In this document: positions 44,636-53,195 of the stretch, piece by piece | How the letters are laid out: every line of letters begins with the position of its first letter | How positions within the stretch are numbered: position 1 is the first letter of the stretch | Source of the DNA: Roseibium album | GTDB lineage: Bacteria; Pseudomonadota; Alphaproteobacteria; Rhizobiales; Stappiaceae | Assembly (NCBI RefSeq): GCF_001404515.1 | Contig: NZ_CXWE01000001.1 | Coordinates: forward strand, 868,001 to 932,000 | Length of the DNA: 64,000 nucleotides | Direction of reading: 5' to 3' | Notes under the pieces: model-generated | The model's database searches: none | Seen by the model: the letters and a program-made list of their open reading frames with translations, nothing else | Told to the model about the DNA's origin: nothing | Position numbers and translations under genes: made by a program

Positions 44636-45928
44636 TCAGGTCACGTCTTTCGGGACAAGGGACAACACCCTTGATGCAGTACCTCTGGCGCCCGGTTCCT
44701 GCTCTATGATTTGCCGCGCGGCCTCGGCACCCTGTCCGTAGGTGGGGTTCTCGAGATCCTTAAGCGCCTTTGCAAGGTTATCCGGCGTCAGCTTTTTCTG
44801 GCGGATTGGTTCAGGGCCGGCGCCGATCCGGAATATTCGCTCGCCCCAGAAAGGCTGATCGCCGAACACGGGGCAGACAAGCGACGGTTTCCCCCAACGG
44901 ACTGCTTCATGGGTCGTTCCCGCACCGCCGTGGTGTACAATGCCCGCACATTTCGGGAACAGCCAGCTGTGCGGTGCCTTGTCGATCAGAAAGACACGTT
45001 CGGAAAGCTCCGCCGGCAATTCCTCTTTCAGCAGTCCGCCCCAACCGGTGGCGAGCACTGCGCGCTGGCCGGTTTTTTCCAGTGCTCCAACCACCGTCCT
45101 TGTCAGATCTCCGGGATCCCGGCTCGGCATGGAGCCGAAACCGAGATAGACAGGTGGTTCGCCCGCTTCGAGAAACCGGGCCAGTTCCTCGGGAGCCTGA
45201 TATTCGGCGTCCGGTTCGGTGAACCAGTAGCCGCATTGCCAGTTCTCTGCGCTCCAGTCTTCCGGTGTCGGGACCAGTGCACGCGAAAACGCCTGGAGCG
45301 TCAGAGCTTTTTGATTGTTCGGCATAAAGCCGTCAATCGACGAACCCGACATGGCAAGCTCGTGTCCTGCTTCCAGCTTCAATGGATTGAGCAGTGGACG
45401 AAGGCCGGCCTTCATGAGCATCCGGCCCACACCGAAGCTCTTGCGATTGAGAAATGAGCCCATGGCAGGCAATCCGAAGAGAGGAAGCGGAAAGTCACCG
45501 GTTGGCGTTGTCGCAGGCTGGAGCGCGGTGGGGAGCGTCGGGACTGCCAATCTGCGCCCGACAAGGGTCATGACCGTTGCTTTCAGATTGAACAGGATGA
45601 GAGACGGCTTTTCGTCCAAACCGGTTTCCCAAAGGACCCTGGCGACATCCCGTTGAAGCGCGATGCTCTGGCGCGCTGCCTTGATCATGCCTTTCAGGGA
45701 ATGAAGGGCCTCCCTGATTTCCGGTTTTTGCAGCAGGGCCTGGTAATTGACCGGAACCGGACGGGCTCGGGCACCGGCCTGTTCGATCATGTCTTCAAAA
45801 CCTTCACCGGTACTGACCACCACGTCGACACCGATCCGGTTGAGTTCTCCCGCCAGAGAGACATAGGGCTGCACATCGCCACGCGTGCCGAGCGAGGCAA
45901 TCATGATTTTCGGTCTGACATCTGGCAT
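44636..45928 (-). CDS. glycosyltransferase of the UGT/GT1 type
   Basis: Protein of 430 aa. It begins IMIASLGTRGDVQPYVSLAG, the GT1/GT28 N-terminal pattern seen in sterol 3-beta-glucosyltransferases. The C-terminal donor site reads VYLGFGSMPSRDP and VHHGGAGTTHEAVRWGKP, followed by PVFGDQPFWGERI. Such enzymes add a hexose from a nucleotide sugar to a lipid or small molecule. The acceptor cannot be named. It is transcribed alone on the minus strand. Confidence 0.88.
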   Translation of the reverse strand: MPDVRPKIMIASLGTRGDVQPYVSLAGELNRIGVDVVVSTGEGFEDMIEQAGARARPVPVNYQALLQKPEIREALHSLKGMIKAARQSIALQRDVARVLWETGLDEKPSLILFNLKATVMTLVGRRLAVPTLPTALQPATTPTGDFPLPLFGLPAMGSFLNRKSFGVGRMLMKAGLRPLLNPLKLEAGHELAMSGSSIDGFMPNNQKALTLQAFSRALVPTPEDWSAENWQCGYWFTEPDAEYQAPEELARFLEAGEPPVYLGFGSMPSRDPGDLTRTVVGALEKTGQRAVLATGWGGLLKEELPAELSERVFLIDKAPHSWLFPKCAGIVHHGGAGTTHEAVRWGKPSLVCPVFGDQPFWGERIFRIGAGPEPIRQKKLTPDNLAKALKDLENPTYGQGAEAARQIIEQEPGARGTASRVLSLVPKDVT

Positions 45929-46069
45929 GCTTGATCCGGGGCAGGTGTCCTGACAGGGCGGACGAGAAAGTCACATCGCTTCACATGGCGGTCGGCCGGC
46001 GAAATTGCAACCGGGGATTTGTTCGCCTATGCCTTTATCACAAGAAGGACACAGGAACCGGCGATCATC

Positions 46070-46498
46070 ATGCAGACCGTATTTTCAGTGCGCACAAGCG
46101 GGCAGGGCCTTTATGAGTTCACACATTCCGTCTCGTCCTGGCTCCGGGATGAAGGAGCAGCGGATGGATTGCTGACCTTGTTCGTTCGCCACACATCCTG
46201 CTCGTTGCTGATTCAGGAAAACGCCGATCCCGATGTTCAGGTGGACCTGAAAGCCTTTTTCGAGCGGCTGGTGCCAGGGTCCGATCACCCGAGCATGAAC
46301 TATCTTGTCCATACCTACGAAGGTCCGGACGACATGCCGGCACATATCAAGGCGTCGATACTACCCGTTTCGCTATCCGTTCCGGTCTCCGCAGGTCGTA
46401 TGGTCCTGGGCACCTGGCAGGGGATCTATCTGTTTGAACATCGCGCCAACCCGCACCAGCGCCAGGTGGCGGCACACTTTCTGGCAACACCCGTGTAA
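46070..46498 (+). CDS. YjbQ-family (UPF0047) protein
   Basis: Protein of 142 aa of the YjbQ fold, with RHTSCSLLIQENADPDVQVDL near residue 45, the HPSMNYLVH and IYLFEHRANPHQRQV blocks. The family is sometimes annotated as secondary thiamine-phosphate synthase; the real role is unsettled. ATG 46070 is used; an upstream in-frame start at 46019 adds an unlikely 17 residues. It ends seven bases before the convergent SDR gene. Confidence 0.9.
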   Translation: MQTVFSVRTSGQGLYEFTHSVSSWLRDEGAADGLLTLFVRHTSCSLLIQENADPDVQVDLKAFFERLVPGSDHPSMNYLVHTYEGPDDMPAHIKASILPVSLSVPVSAGRMVLGTWQGIYLFEHRANPHQRQVAAHFLATPV

Positions 46499-46504
46499 GA
46501 CGGT

Positions 46505-47254
46505 TCAGTTTCTCAAGGACGGCAATCCGATTCCCGTGCTTTCGAACCCGCCGTCGGAGGCAATGATCTGGCCCGTGACATAACTGGCCTGTTCCGAGCA
46601 CAGGAAGGCTATGACTTCGGCAATTTCCTGTTCGCTTCCGTAGCGGTTGAGAGGAATGGCATCGTGATAGGCATCAATGATGTCCTGGCTGTGCACGGCC
46701 ATGGCCAGCTTTGTACGCACCGGTCCGGGACACACGCAGTTCGCACGAACTCCGAATTCTCCGAGTTCCGCTGCCTGTTGCTTGGTCAGGTGAATCACCG
46801 CTGCCTTCGACGTGCCATAGGCAACCCTGAGGGTCGACGCTCTCAGACCCGAAATGGAGGCAATATTGACAATGGAGCCCCGGGTCTGCTTGAGCGCGGG
46901 TACCGTTGCCTGGGAAACCAGGAAGACGCCATCCAGATTGGTTTCCATCACTGTGCGCCAGGCTTGGAAATCCGTATTTTCCATTGGGCCGAAATGGGCG
47001 ACACCCGCATTGTTGACGACCGCATCCAGCCTTCCGAATTTATCCAGAATGGCTGGAATTGTCTCCTCGACCCGGCTCTGGATTGAAACGTCGCACGAAA
47101 ACGGCGTTGCACCGTGAAGTCCTGCCGATGCAATTTCCAGTTCGTCGCTGTCCCGGTCGAGCATGGCCACATGCCAGCCGCGATCGAGCATCAGCTTTGT
47201 CGTGGCAAGGCCAATGCCTCTCGCCGCGCCGGTGACAAGTGCAGTTTTCTGCAT
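46505..47254 (-). CDS. short-chain dehydrogenase/reductase
   Basis: Protein of 249 aa, classical SDR: TGAARGIG at residues 8-15, NNAG near 80, Ser in NIASISG and the catalytic YGTSK near 145, then CPGPVRTKLA and a C-terminal YVTGQIIASDGGF. It is an NAD(P)-dependent oxidoreductase, substrate unknown. The start follows GGGAAAAG directly. No operon partner is evident. Confidence 0.9.
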   Translation of the reverse strand: MQKTALVTGAARGIGLATTKLMLDRGWHVAMLDRDSDELEIASAGLHGATPFSCDVSIQSRVEETIPAILDKFGRLDAVVNNAGVAHFGPMENTDFQAWRTVMETNLDGVFLVSQATVPALKQTRGSIVNIASISGLRASTLRVAYGTSKAAVIHLTKQQAAELGEFGVRANCVCPGPVRTKLAMAVHSQDIIDAYHDAIPLNRYGSEQEIAEVIAFLCSEQASYVTGQIIASDGGFESTGIGLPSLRN

Positions 47255-47349
47255 CTTTTCCCTCGTTTGGATGAAGTGTTCTAAGGCCGCGACGCTTCCA
47301 GCACCGTGTCTGAAAAAATCAGATGTGTGTCAGCGAAAATGATATTTCA

Positions 47350-47790
47350 CTACATGGAAATGCAAACTCTGATTGCCCCTGCATTATCCCAAAGCGCCAG
47401 GTCCACGTCATTGATACGAAAGGCGTAATTTCCAGCCGGATCCGGTGTATTGACCGCCAGCGCGGCAAACTCGGCAAAAGGTACAATCCGGCCTGTCTGA
47501 TCCCTTACCAGCATTTCGCCGAATGAGTACGACTGATCGAACTTGTAACCGTAAAGCGGACCGAGTTTCTTGGCATCCGAGCCTGAATAGCCTCTCGGTC
47601 CGACCGGTTTGTACATGCCGGAGATAACACTCCAGCTGCCGGCGTAACTGACGCGGCGAATATTGCCGTCTGGAAGCGTCATGCCCTGCCAACCCTTTTT
47701 GGAATTCACGTCGATACAGAAATCAGCAGCGTGAACAAGGTTTGGAATCAAGAAGATAAAGGAGCATAGTGTAGAAATAAGTTTAACCAT
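47350..47790 (-). CDS. secreted hypothetical protein, possible lectin-like fold
   Basis: Protein of 146 aa with a signal peptide (LISTLCSFIFLIPNLVHA) and two Cys, one at each end of the mature chain, probably joined. The C-terminal part (YAFRINDVDLALWDNAGAIRVCI) resembles the last strands of small beta-sandwich sugar-binding domains of the PA-IL type, which carry ND and DN residues for calcium. That comparison is weak. GGAG precedes the ATG by six bases. Confidence 0.6.
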   Translation of the reverse strand: MVKLISTLCSFIFLIPNLVHAADFCIDVNSKKGWQGMTLPDGNIRRVSYAGSWSVISGMYKPVGPRGYSGSDAKKLGPLYGYKFDQSYSFGEMLVRDQTGRIVPFAEFAALAVNTPDPAGNYAFRINDVDLALWDNAGAIRVCISM

Positions 47791-47960
47791 GATTTGCTCC
47801 GAACATTATCGTTTGCGGCAGCAAATCTCACAACTGGCATTTCGTCAAGGTCTCAAACAAGTCTCTGTGCTGTCAGTGCAAATTTGATCTGGCGTGAAAT
47901 ATACTCACAGTATTCTCACACTTTATTGCCTTGTAACTCCAGGCTGAAAAACCCACATTT

Positions 47961-48031
47961 CAATCGAACGATGAGGGTCGTTCCTCCCCAGACTGGCGCC
48001 GGACTTGACACAAGTCCTGGCGCCGTTTTTT
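47961..48031 (+). ncRNA. candidate small RNA with anti-Shine-Dalgarno motif
   Basis: A plus-strand transcript without an ORF is suggested by a strong terminator at 47995-48031 located where only minus-strand genes flank it. Upstream lies a hairpin GAACGA/TCGTTC (47966-47971 with 47978-47983) and then TTCCTCCCC (47981-47989), an anti-Shine-Dalgarno sequence left partly single-stranded between two hairpins. Such CCUCC-type motifs are typical of trans-acting alphaproteobacterial sRNAs. The 5' end and promoter are not located; a TATACT at 47900-47905 is a weak -10 candidate. Confidence 0.4.
47995..48031 (+). terminator. strong Rho-independent terminator, plus strand
   Basis: GGCGCC (47995-48000) plus GGACTTG (48001-48007) pair with CAAGTCC (48011-48017) and GGCGCC (48019-48024), with one bulged T and loop ACA. 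A T-rich tail of six T, A and five T follows. No plus-strand protein gene ends here. Confidence 0.9.
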
Positions 48032-48112
48032 ATTTTTCGGGCCCGGGAGGGGCGGCCCGCGCCGTCGGACGGGGACGACGCGGGCACTAACACCGGCCTG
48101 AAAAGGAGGGGC

Positions 48113-48367
48113 TCAGGTCGCGGTGTTTGCAGCAGCCGCCAACATGGCGGCAATCTGGTCTTTCAGGTGAAGTCGCTTCTTCTTCAGGTCTTCAAGCACG
48201 TCGTCGGCGGCAGGTTCCACATTGGTTTCAATGCGATGCACTTCCCGGTTCACGGTGTGATACTCGTCTGCCAGTCGCGCAAAATGAGTGTCTTTGGTCT
48301 TGAGCGTATGCAATTCGTCCGCAGATTCGGGAAATTCTTCGTGCAGTTCGTGTGGAACGTGACTCAT
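48113..48367 (-). CDS. YdcH-family (DUF465) small protein
   Basis: Protein of 84 aa beginning MSHVPHELHEEFP and ending with an acidic-basic helical hairpin (DVLEDLKKKRLHLKDQIAAML), the DUF465/YdcH pattern. The family is abundant in proteobacteria and of unknown function. ATG 48367 has a perfect AAAGGAGG site six bases upstream; an in-frame ATG at 48388 is less likely. Confidence 0.9.
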   Translation of the reverse strand: MSHVPHELHEEFPESADELHTLKTKDTHFARLADEYHTVNREVHRIETNVEPAADDVLEDLKKKRLHLKDQIAAMLAAAANTAT

Positions 48368-48516
48368 TCGTGCCTCCTTTTGAGACAAACAAATTGCCGC
48401 CAGTTCGACGGCGACACCTTGAGCCAGATCAATCGAACATGATTTGCAGGGGGACCGGATACGCTTCGACCGGGTATTCTTCGGAGCTTTGCGGTTTCAG
48501 AATCGAAAATCCGTTT

Positions 48517-49776
48517 TCAGACGGACGAAACCATGCCGCCGAGCCTTTCTGTGACCCACCATGCAGAGAGGATTGCGATCGCGGTCAAGGTGCCAAACCG
48601 GGCTGGCCTGAGGGCTGGGGTCGCCAGGCGTTCAAGCGCCAGGACAAAGGAAAGGGTCAAGGCCAGGATGATCAATTGACCGAACTCGATACCAACATTG
48701 AACGCCAGCAGAGCTGGAACCAGATCGGGCGCGTTGCGTCCTAGAATGTCACTGAGAACAAAAGAAAAGCCGAGACCGTGAAGCAGCCCAATTCCGGTGA
48801 AAACGAGAACTGATCCCGACTTGTTGACCATGGCTGCGATGGCCGCATAAAGCACGGATGCAGCGATGGCCGCCTCGACCGCCGGAATGAACCACGACCA
48901 CGAGGGTGTTGCGCCGAGAAAGGTTGCTATCAGGGTCACCGAGTGGCCGAGCGTGAACGCGGTGACCAGGTAGATAAGCTTGCGCGTCGCACCAACGCCA
49001 AGCGCAAGCGCGATTACCAGCAGGACATGGTCCAGTCCTTCCAGGATATGCAACATGCCTTGAAAAACGAAATGGAGAAAGGTGGAGAGGCGTGATCCGT
49101 CCATGACCGTAGGCGCTTCAAGCTGTCCTGAAGCCGTTGTCGATACCGGAGGATCAACTCTGGCATCGACAAGATGGTTCTCGATCGAAACCCCGGGGCC
49201 CGGCAAAAGGGGTGCATAGCCCGACTGGATTTGGAGCACGCCGCCCGGGTCCGGGCTGTCGAACCTGACAGCATAGTCGATGAAGGCCTGCCCGAACACC
49301 GGATCCAGTGAGGAGCTTTCTGCATTGAGCGCAGCTCTTGCCGCGGCGACTCTGTCCAGAGCCTGTATCGGTCGGTTGTTCCGGATCGTGAAACCAGTGA
49401 TTGATGATGGCAGATCCAGTCCGGCCTGAGAGAATATCAGTGCTTTTTGAAGACGGTCTTCGAAGCTGGAACGATCCTGGAAAATGGCTTCAGTGTCGAG
49501 CCGGTAACGGACACCGCTACCTGTTGTTTCAACCCGCAGGAATGGAGAGAGGAGGGGAGCCTGATCGACCTGTGCCTTGCCGACCAGATCAGAAAAAACA
49601 AGCGGCGCCGGTACGCGAACATACGCGATCAGGACGCCGTCTGTTTCTGCAACCAGGATCGTACGGACCTTGGCGCCTTCTGAAAAATGCGCGGCGGCGG
49701 GAATTCCGGAGAGCACAATGACAAACAGGCTCTGCACCAGGTGTTTTACGATATCGGCAATGTAAGCGCGGATCAT
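48517..49776 (-). CDS. HupE/UreJ-like membrane protein
   Basis: Protein of 419 aa: a signal or first helix, a periplasmic domain of about 190 residues, then six or seven membrane helices with HupE/UreJ motifs (GLDHVLLVIALAL, TAFTLGHSVTLI, GLLHGLGFSF, FNVGIEFGQL). HupE and UreJ proteins are linked to nickel uptake; no hydrogenase or urease genes are nearby, so the metal is unproven. ATG 49776 is best placed after GGAAG; ATG 49782 is only two bases from it. Confidence 0.85.
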   Translation of the reverse strand: MIRAYIADIVKHLVQSLFVIVLSGIPAAAHFSEGAKVRTILVAETDGVLIAYVRVPAPLVFSDLVGKAQVDQAPLLSPFLRVETTGSGVRYRLDTEAIFQDRSSFEDRLQKALIFSQAGLDLPSSITGFTIRNNRPIQALDRVAAARAALNAESSSLDPVFGQAFIDYAVRFDSPDPGGVLQIQSGYAPLLPGPGVSIENHLVDARVDPPVSTTASGQLEAPTVMDGSRLSTFLHFVFQGMLHILEGLDHVLLVIALALGVGATRKLIYLVTAFTLGHSVTLIATFLGATPSWSWFIPAVEAAIAASVLYAAIAAMVNKSGSVLVFTGIGLLHGLGFSFVLSDILGRNAPDLVPALLAFNVGIEFGQLIILALTLSFVLALERLATPALRPARFGTLTAIAILSAWWVTERLGGMVSSV

Positions 49777-49858
49777 CTGCATCTCTTCCGTTATGCGTCC
49801 CGGGCACGCTGTGTGTCCGGGACGGTGCTTTCAGAGTGTTGTCACGAATGCATTCAGG

Positions 49859-51799
49859 TTACTGCCAGAATTTATCCTGCCATGTCATTTGCGGCAGGTC
49901 TTCAACAACCTCGAAGGTTTTGGTCTGCCGGAAGGAGCGTCCGTAGCGGTCCGTTGTTGTTACCTCCAGCGTATGGATACCGACCGGCAGGTCCTTGGGG
50001 AGCTCCGCACGCCATAGGTGGCTGGACTTCGTGGACAGCATCCAGTTCTGGAACGGCCCCGCAGCACCGGTCCAATGAGTGCCTTGCCAGGTATAGAACC
50101 CGGAGTTTACCTCGCCGCCTTCGGTGCTCCTCACAGCAATTCTGCCGTTTGTTGATTGCCTGGCAAGCGCGAGTGGGTCAGCATAGGTCGGACCGTCGAG
50201 GACTTCTTCGCCGTCACCTTTTTGCGTGCGCATCGCCACAGATGCCGAACCGCCGTTGATCCTGAATGAAACCTCGGAGTCCTTTGAACCGTTCCAGACA
50301 TTGACGGCAACATAGGTGGTGTCGGCGAGATCCTTCTTCGTCAGCATGTCCATGTCGCCGAGATCGTTGACCGTGACCGGCGGCGTGATGTCGCTCGGGA
50401 CATCGTAAAGATCCGTGTAACTGACCAGTTTTTCCGCCCAGTCGCGGAACCGAGGCGTATTGAACGAGACGTGCAACTGATCGTCCCTGGTGCCTTCGAA
50501 GGTCATGTAGGTATCGACATAGTCCGGGCCGGAGAAATCCAGAACATAGTAGCCACGCGGGGAGCCGAGGCGCTGCGTCCCATGCGGCACACCCGAATTG
50601 TTGAGATCGCCAGCCCACCAGGAGCCGGAAACGGCTCCCGTAACGATCTGGTGGAATTTCGCCGGTCCGGTATTGGTTGCTTCCTTCCAACCCTTGAAAT
50701 ACTCACCCGGCAGGATCTGTTCGGTGGTGTGAGTGTGGCCGGAAAGGCCGAGTGCCGGCCGGTCGCCGATCAACTCGTAGAGTTTGTCCAGATTGTCCAC
50801 CTGATGTTTCTGCGCGGAGGCATCCGTGTAGGTGACGAATGGAATATGGGCACTGAGAACAATCAGTTTGTCGTCCGGTACATGGGCCAGATCGTTCTTT
50901 AGCCATTCCAGCTGGCGCTCGGAGATAACGCCGTTGTAGGACGGTTTGGCGGACAGATCGCAGAACGCGTGGGAATCGACACCGTTACACGGGTAGCGCA
51001 CGTCATCGAGAACGATGAAATGCACCTGACCGATGTCGAAGGAGTAGTATTCCGGACCGAATTCGCGGCGGAAGGTATCGAAGCTGTCAGCATCGCTCGT
51101 GGCATCAAAATCCAGATCGTGATTGCCGGCAACGTAATATTGCGGCACGCCGCCGGTTGCGATGATCTTCTTGAAGCGCGGATAAAGCGACAGATCATCA
51201 CCCATCACGTCGCCTTCGAAAAGAAGGCATTGGGTTTTGGAGTTGTCGCGGTTGGTCAGCATGTTGCCTACGGTTTTGCGCACATAGCTGATCTCCGCAT
51301 TTGTGTAAGGCTGCGTGTCGCCGAATACGAGGCACTGGAAATCGTCGCCGACTTTGTCCTCGATCAGCGGAAAATTCACAGCCTGCGGCAGCGGACCCGT
51401 GGGCTTTATTCCGCCAAAGCGCAGGTCCGGGGAACCGGCCACCTTGTGAACGTAGTTGAACTGCGGAACCAGATCCGCATTGACCGGCGGAGAAAACTCG
51501 GCGGGTTTCGTGACGAACAGGTTCATGTCGTCATAGGCCGGCAACTCATAGGAGCCATCCGGTCCGGTGACAACGACTTCCCGACCATTCGAAACAAGGA
51601 CGCCTGGCAGACCGCTTTCGCCTGCATCCAGCCTTGAATTCCGGTTGGTGTCGACAAACACCTTGCCGCTCGCCCTTTTTGCGGCCTGTTCGCCGTGAAC
51701 GGTGTCGACGTTTCCGACATAGCCTGCATCCTTGGCGACAACGCCGGATGCAAATGCGCCTGTGCCTGCAAGGAGCAGGGCCAAGGTCAATTTTCTCAT
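49859..51799 (-). CDS. secreted calcineurin-like phosphoesterase with extra N- and C-domains
   Basis: Protein of 646 aa with a signal peptide (MRKLTLALLLAGTGAFASGVVA). An Ig-like N-domain with a carboxypeptidase-regulatory look (GKVFVDTNRNSRLDAGE, VTGPDGSYELPA) covers residues 40-135. The metallophosphoesterase core follows, with FGDTQPY, FEGDVMGDD, GNHDLDFD and SGHTHTTEQ giving the two-metal site. The C-terminal 170 residues form the MetallophosC-type beta domain. It should cleave phosphate esters in the periplasm. GGAGG precedes the ATG by five bases. Confidence 0.93.
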   Translation of the reverse strand: MRKLTLALLLAGTGAFASGVVAKDAGYVGNVDTVHGEQAAKRASGKVFVDTNRNSRLDAGESGLPGVLVSNGREVVVTGPDGSYELPAYDDMNLFVTKPAEFSPPVNADLVPQFNYVHKVAGSPDLRFGGIKPTGPLPQAVNFPLIEDKVGDDFQCLVFGDTQPYTNAEISYVRKTVGNMLTNRDNSKTQCLLFEGDVMGDDLSLYPRFKKIIATGGVPQYYVAGNHDLDFDATSDADSFDTFRREFGPEYYSFDIGQVHFIVLDDVRYPCNGVDSHAFCDLSAKPSYNGVISERQLEWLKNDLAHVPDDKLIVLSAHIPFVTYTDASAQKHQVDNLDKLYELIGDRPALGLSGHTHTTEQILPGEYFKGWKEATNTGPAKFHQIVTGAVSGSWWAGDLNNSGVPHGTQRLGSPRGYYVLDFSGPDYVDTYMTFEGTRDDQLHVSFNTPRFRDWAEKLVSYTDLYDVPSDITPPVTVNDLGDMDMLTKKDLADTTYVAVNVWNGSKDSEVSFRINGGSASVAMRTQKGDGEEVLDGPTYADPLALARQSTNGRIAVRSTEGGEVNSGFYTWQGTHWTGAAGPFQNWMLSTKSSHLWRAELPKDLPVGIHTLEVTTTDRYGRSFRQTKTFEVVEDLPQMTWQDKFWQ

Positions 51800-52014
51800 G
51801 AGAACCTCCGAGGGTAGGGCTGTTGGTTCAGCCGCCGGTAACTCTCCCCGGCTTCAATGACGTTAGATTGTCTATCACGTTAAAGTTTTGTTTCAATCGG
51901 TGCACACGCGATGTCACAAAGTCGGCAAACTGTCATGTTCGCTCTGATCCGCAGTTGATGCAAAGTCAGAAAACGACGGAAATGCTCGAAAAAAACAGGG
52001 AAAGAGAGGAAATA

Positions 52015-52038
52015 CTCCTGACAGAAGGGTGTCAGGAG
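52015..52038. promoter_or_regulatory. 24-bp inverted repeat upstream of the VOC-YafY genes
   Basis: CTCCTGACA (52015-52023) and TGTCAGGAG (52030-52038) form a perfect 9-bp inverted repeat around GAAGGG, 47 bases before the VOC start. No T run follows. Its position and symmetry suggest an operator, probably for the HTH-WYL regulator encoded by the second gene of the pair. Confidence 0.6.
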
Positions 52039-52084
52039 ACCCCTGCTAGATTGCGTTCCATCACAGCATTCAAGGAGACTTCCC

Positions 52085-52459
52085 ATGACATTCGCACCTG
52101 ACAATTTCACCGTTTGGATGGAGATCCCTGTCTCGGATCTCGACAAGGCGATCAGCTTCTACAACGAGGTGTTCCAAACCGAATTGAATCGCATCACCGA
52201 CATGGGACCAAATCACATCGCAATGTTTCCGACCAAGGACAAGATGGGCATCGCAGGCCACCTCTATCCCGGCAAGCCCGCCGAGAAGGGAACGGGACCG
52301 ACGGTTCACATTGCATGTCCGGACAACCTGGAAGAGACGATGGAACGCTTCGCAAAGGCCGGCGGAGAGGTAGTATCGGATCCGATCCCGATCCCCGCCG
52401 GGCGATTCGCCTATGGGATCGACCCGGATGGCAATTCGATCGGAATGTTCGCCGCTTAA
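52085..52459 (+). CDS. VOC/glyoxalase-family protein
   Basis: Protein of 124 aa made of two beta-alpha-beta-beta-beta modules (FTVWMEIPVSDLDKAISFYNEVF ... GRFAYGIDPDGNSIGMF). These belong to the vicinal oxygen chelate superfamily, whose members are dioxygenases, lyases or resistance binding proteins. The substrate is unknown. AAGGAGAC precedes the ATG. It ends 12 bases before a YafY-type regulator in the same direction, a pairing that is common for such proteins. Confidence 0.88.
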   Translation: MTFAPDNFTVWMEIPVSDLDKAISFYNEVFQTELNRITDMGPNHIAMFPTKDKMGIAGHLYPGKPAEKGTGPTVHIACPDNLEETMERFAKAGGEVVSDPIPIPAGRFAYGIDPDGNSIGMFAA

Positions 52460-52471
52460 GGAGCCACTCGC

Positions 52472-53173
52472 ATGAGACGTGCCGACCGCCTGTTTCAGAT
52501 TGTGCAATATCTGCGTGGCGGCCGGCTCGTCCGGGCACGGCAATTGTCTGAATGGCTGGAAGTTTCTGAACGAACCATCTATCGCGACGTTGCCGACCTT
52601 CAGGCATCCGGTGTTCCGATCGAGGGAGCGGCGGGCGTCGGATACATCATGCGCGACGGATATGATCTGCCACCTCTCATGTTCACCCGAGACGAAATCG
52701 TAGCTCTTCTGGCTGGTGCGCGTCTGATCCGCGCCTGGGGAGGGGCGGCCATGGCGCGTGCGGCCGAAGAGGCCATGATCAAGATCGATGCCGTTATTCC
52801 GGAAAAGATGCGGGTCCGGCAGAACGAAGTCGAAATCCACGCCTTTGCCCCTGAAATGACAGCGCAGGTACGTGACCTGATTGACCGTCTCGAGGCCGCG
52901 GCAGATACACGCAAGAGCCTGTCGGTCGCCTACATGGACGGCAAGGGTGACGCGTCCAGGCGGGTCATACGTCCCCTCGGTCTCTGGTTCTGGGGAAAGG
53001 TCTGGACGCTTGTCGCCTGGTGTGAATTGCGACGGGATTTCCGCATGTTCCGCCTGGACCGCATGTCGGACGTTGAAGAGACCGGAGAGACTTTCAGGCC
53101 TGAGCCGGGCAAGACGCTCAAGGATTTCTATCGATCCATGGAACAACAGGGCTACGGACGCTCCGATGCTTGA
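52472..53173 (+). CDS. YafY-type HTH/WYL transcriptional regulator
   Basis: Protein of 233 aa. The N-terminal HTH (RLVRARQLSEWLEVSERTIYRDVADLQASG) is followed by a helical linker and a C-terminal WYL domain (SLSVAYMDGKGDASRRVIRPLGLWFWGKVWTLVAWCELRRDFRMFRLDRM). WYL domains sense nucleic acid or small ligands. It is cotranscribed with the VOC gene and probably controls it through the inverted repeat upstream. AAGGAG precedes ATG 52472. Confidence 0.92.
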   Translation: MRRADRLFQIVQYLRGGRLVRARQLSEWLEVSERTIYRDVADLQASGVPIEGAAGVGYIMRDGYDLPPLMFTRDEIVALLAGARLIRAWGGAAMARAAEEAMIKIDAVIPEKMRVRQNEVEIHAFAPEMTAQVRDLIDRLEAAADTRKSLSVAYMDGKGDASRRVIRPLGLWFWGKVWTLVAWCELRRDFRMFRLDRMSDVEETGETFRPEPGKTLKDFYRSMEQQGYGRSDA

Positions 53174-53195
53174 GATTGACTGAACCGGACGCTGC

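Noticed and set aside
47794-48090. 98-codon plus-strand frame near 48 kb
   Set aside because: It passes through a strong terminator hairpin and T run, so it cannot be the coding transcript; a small RNA fits better.
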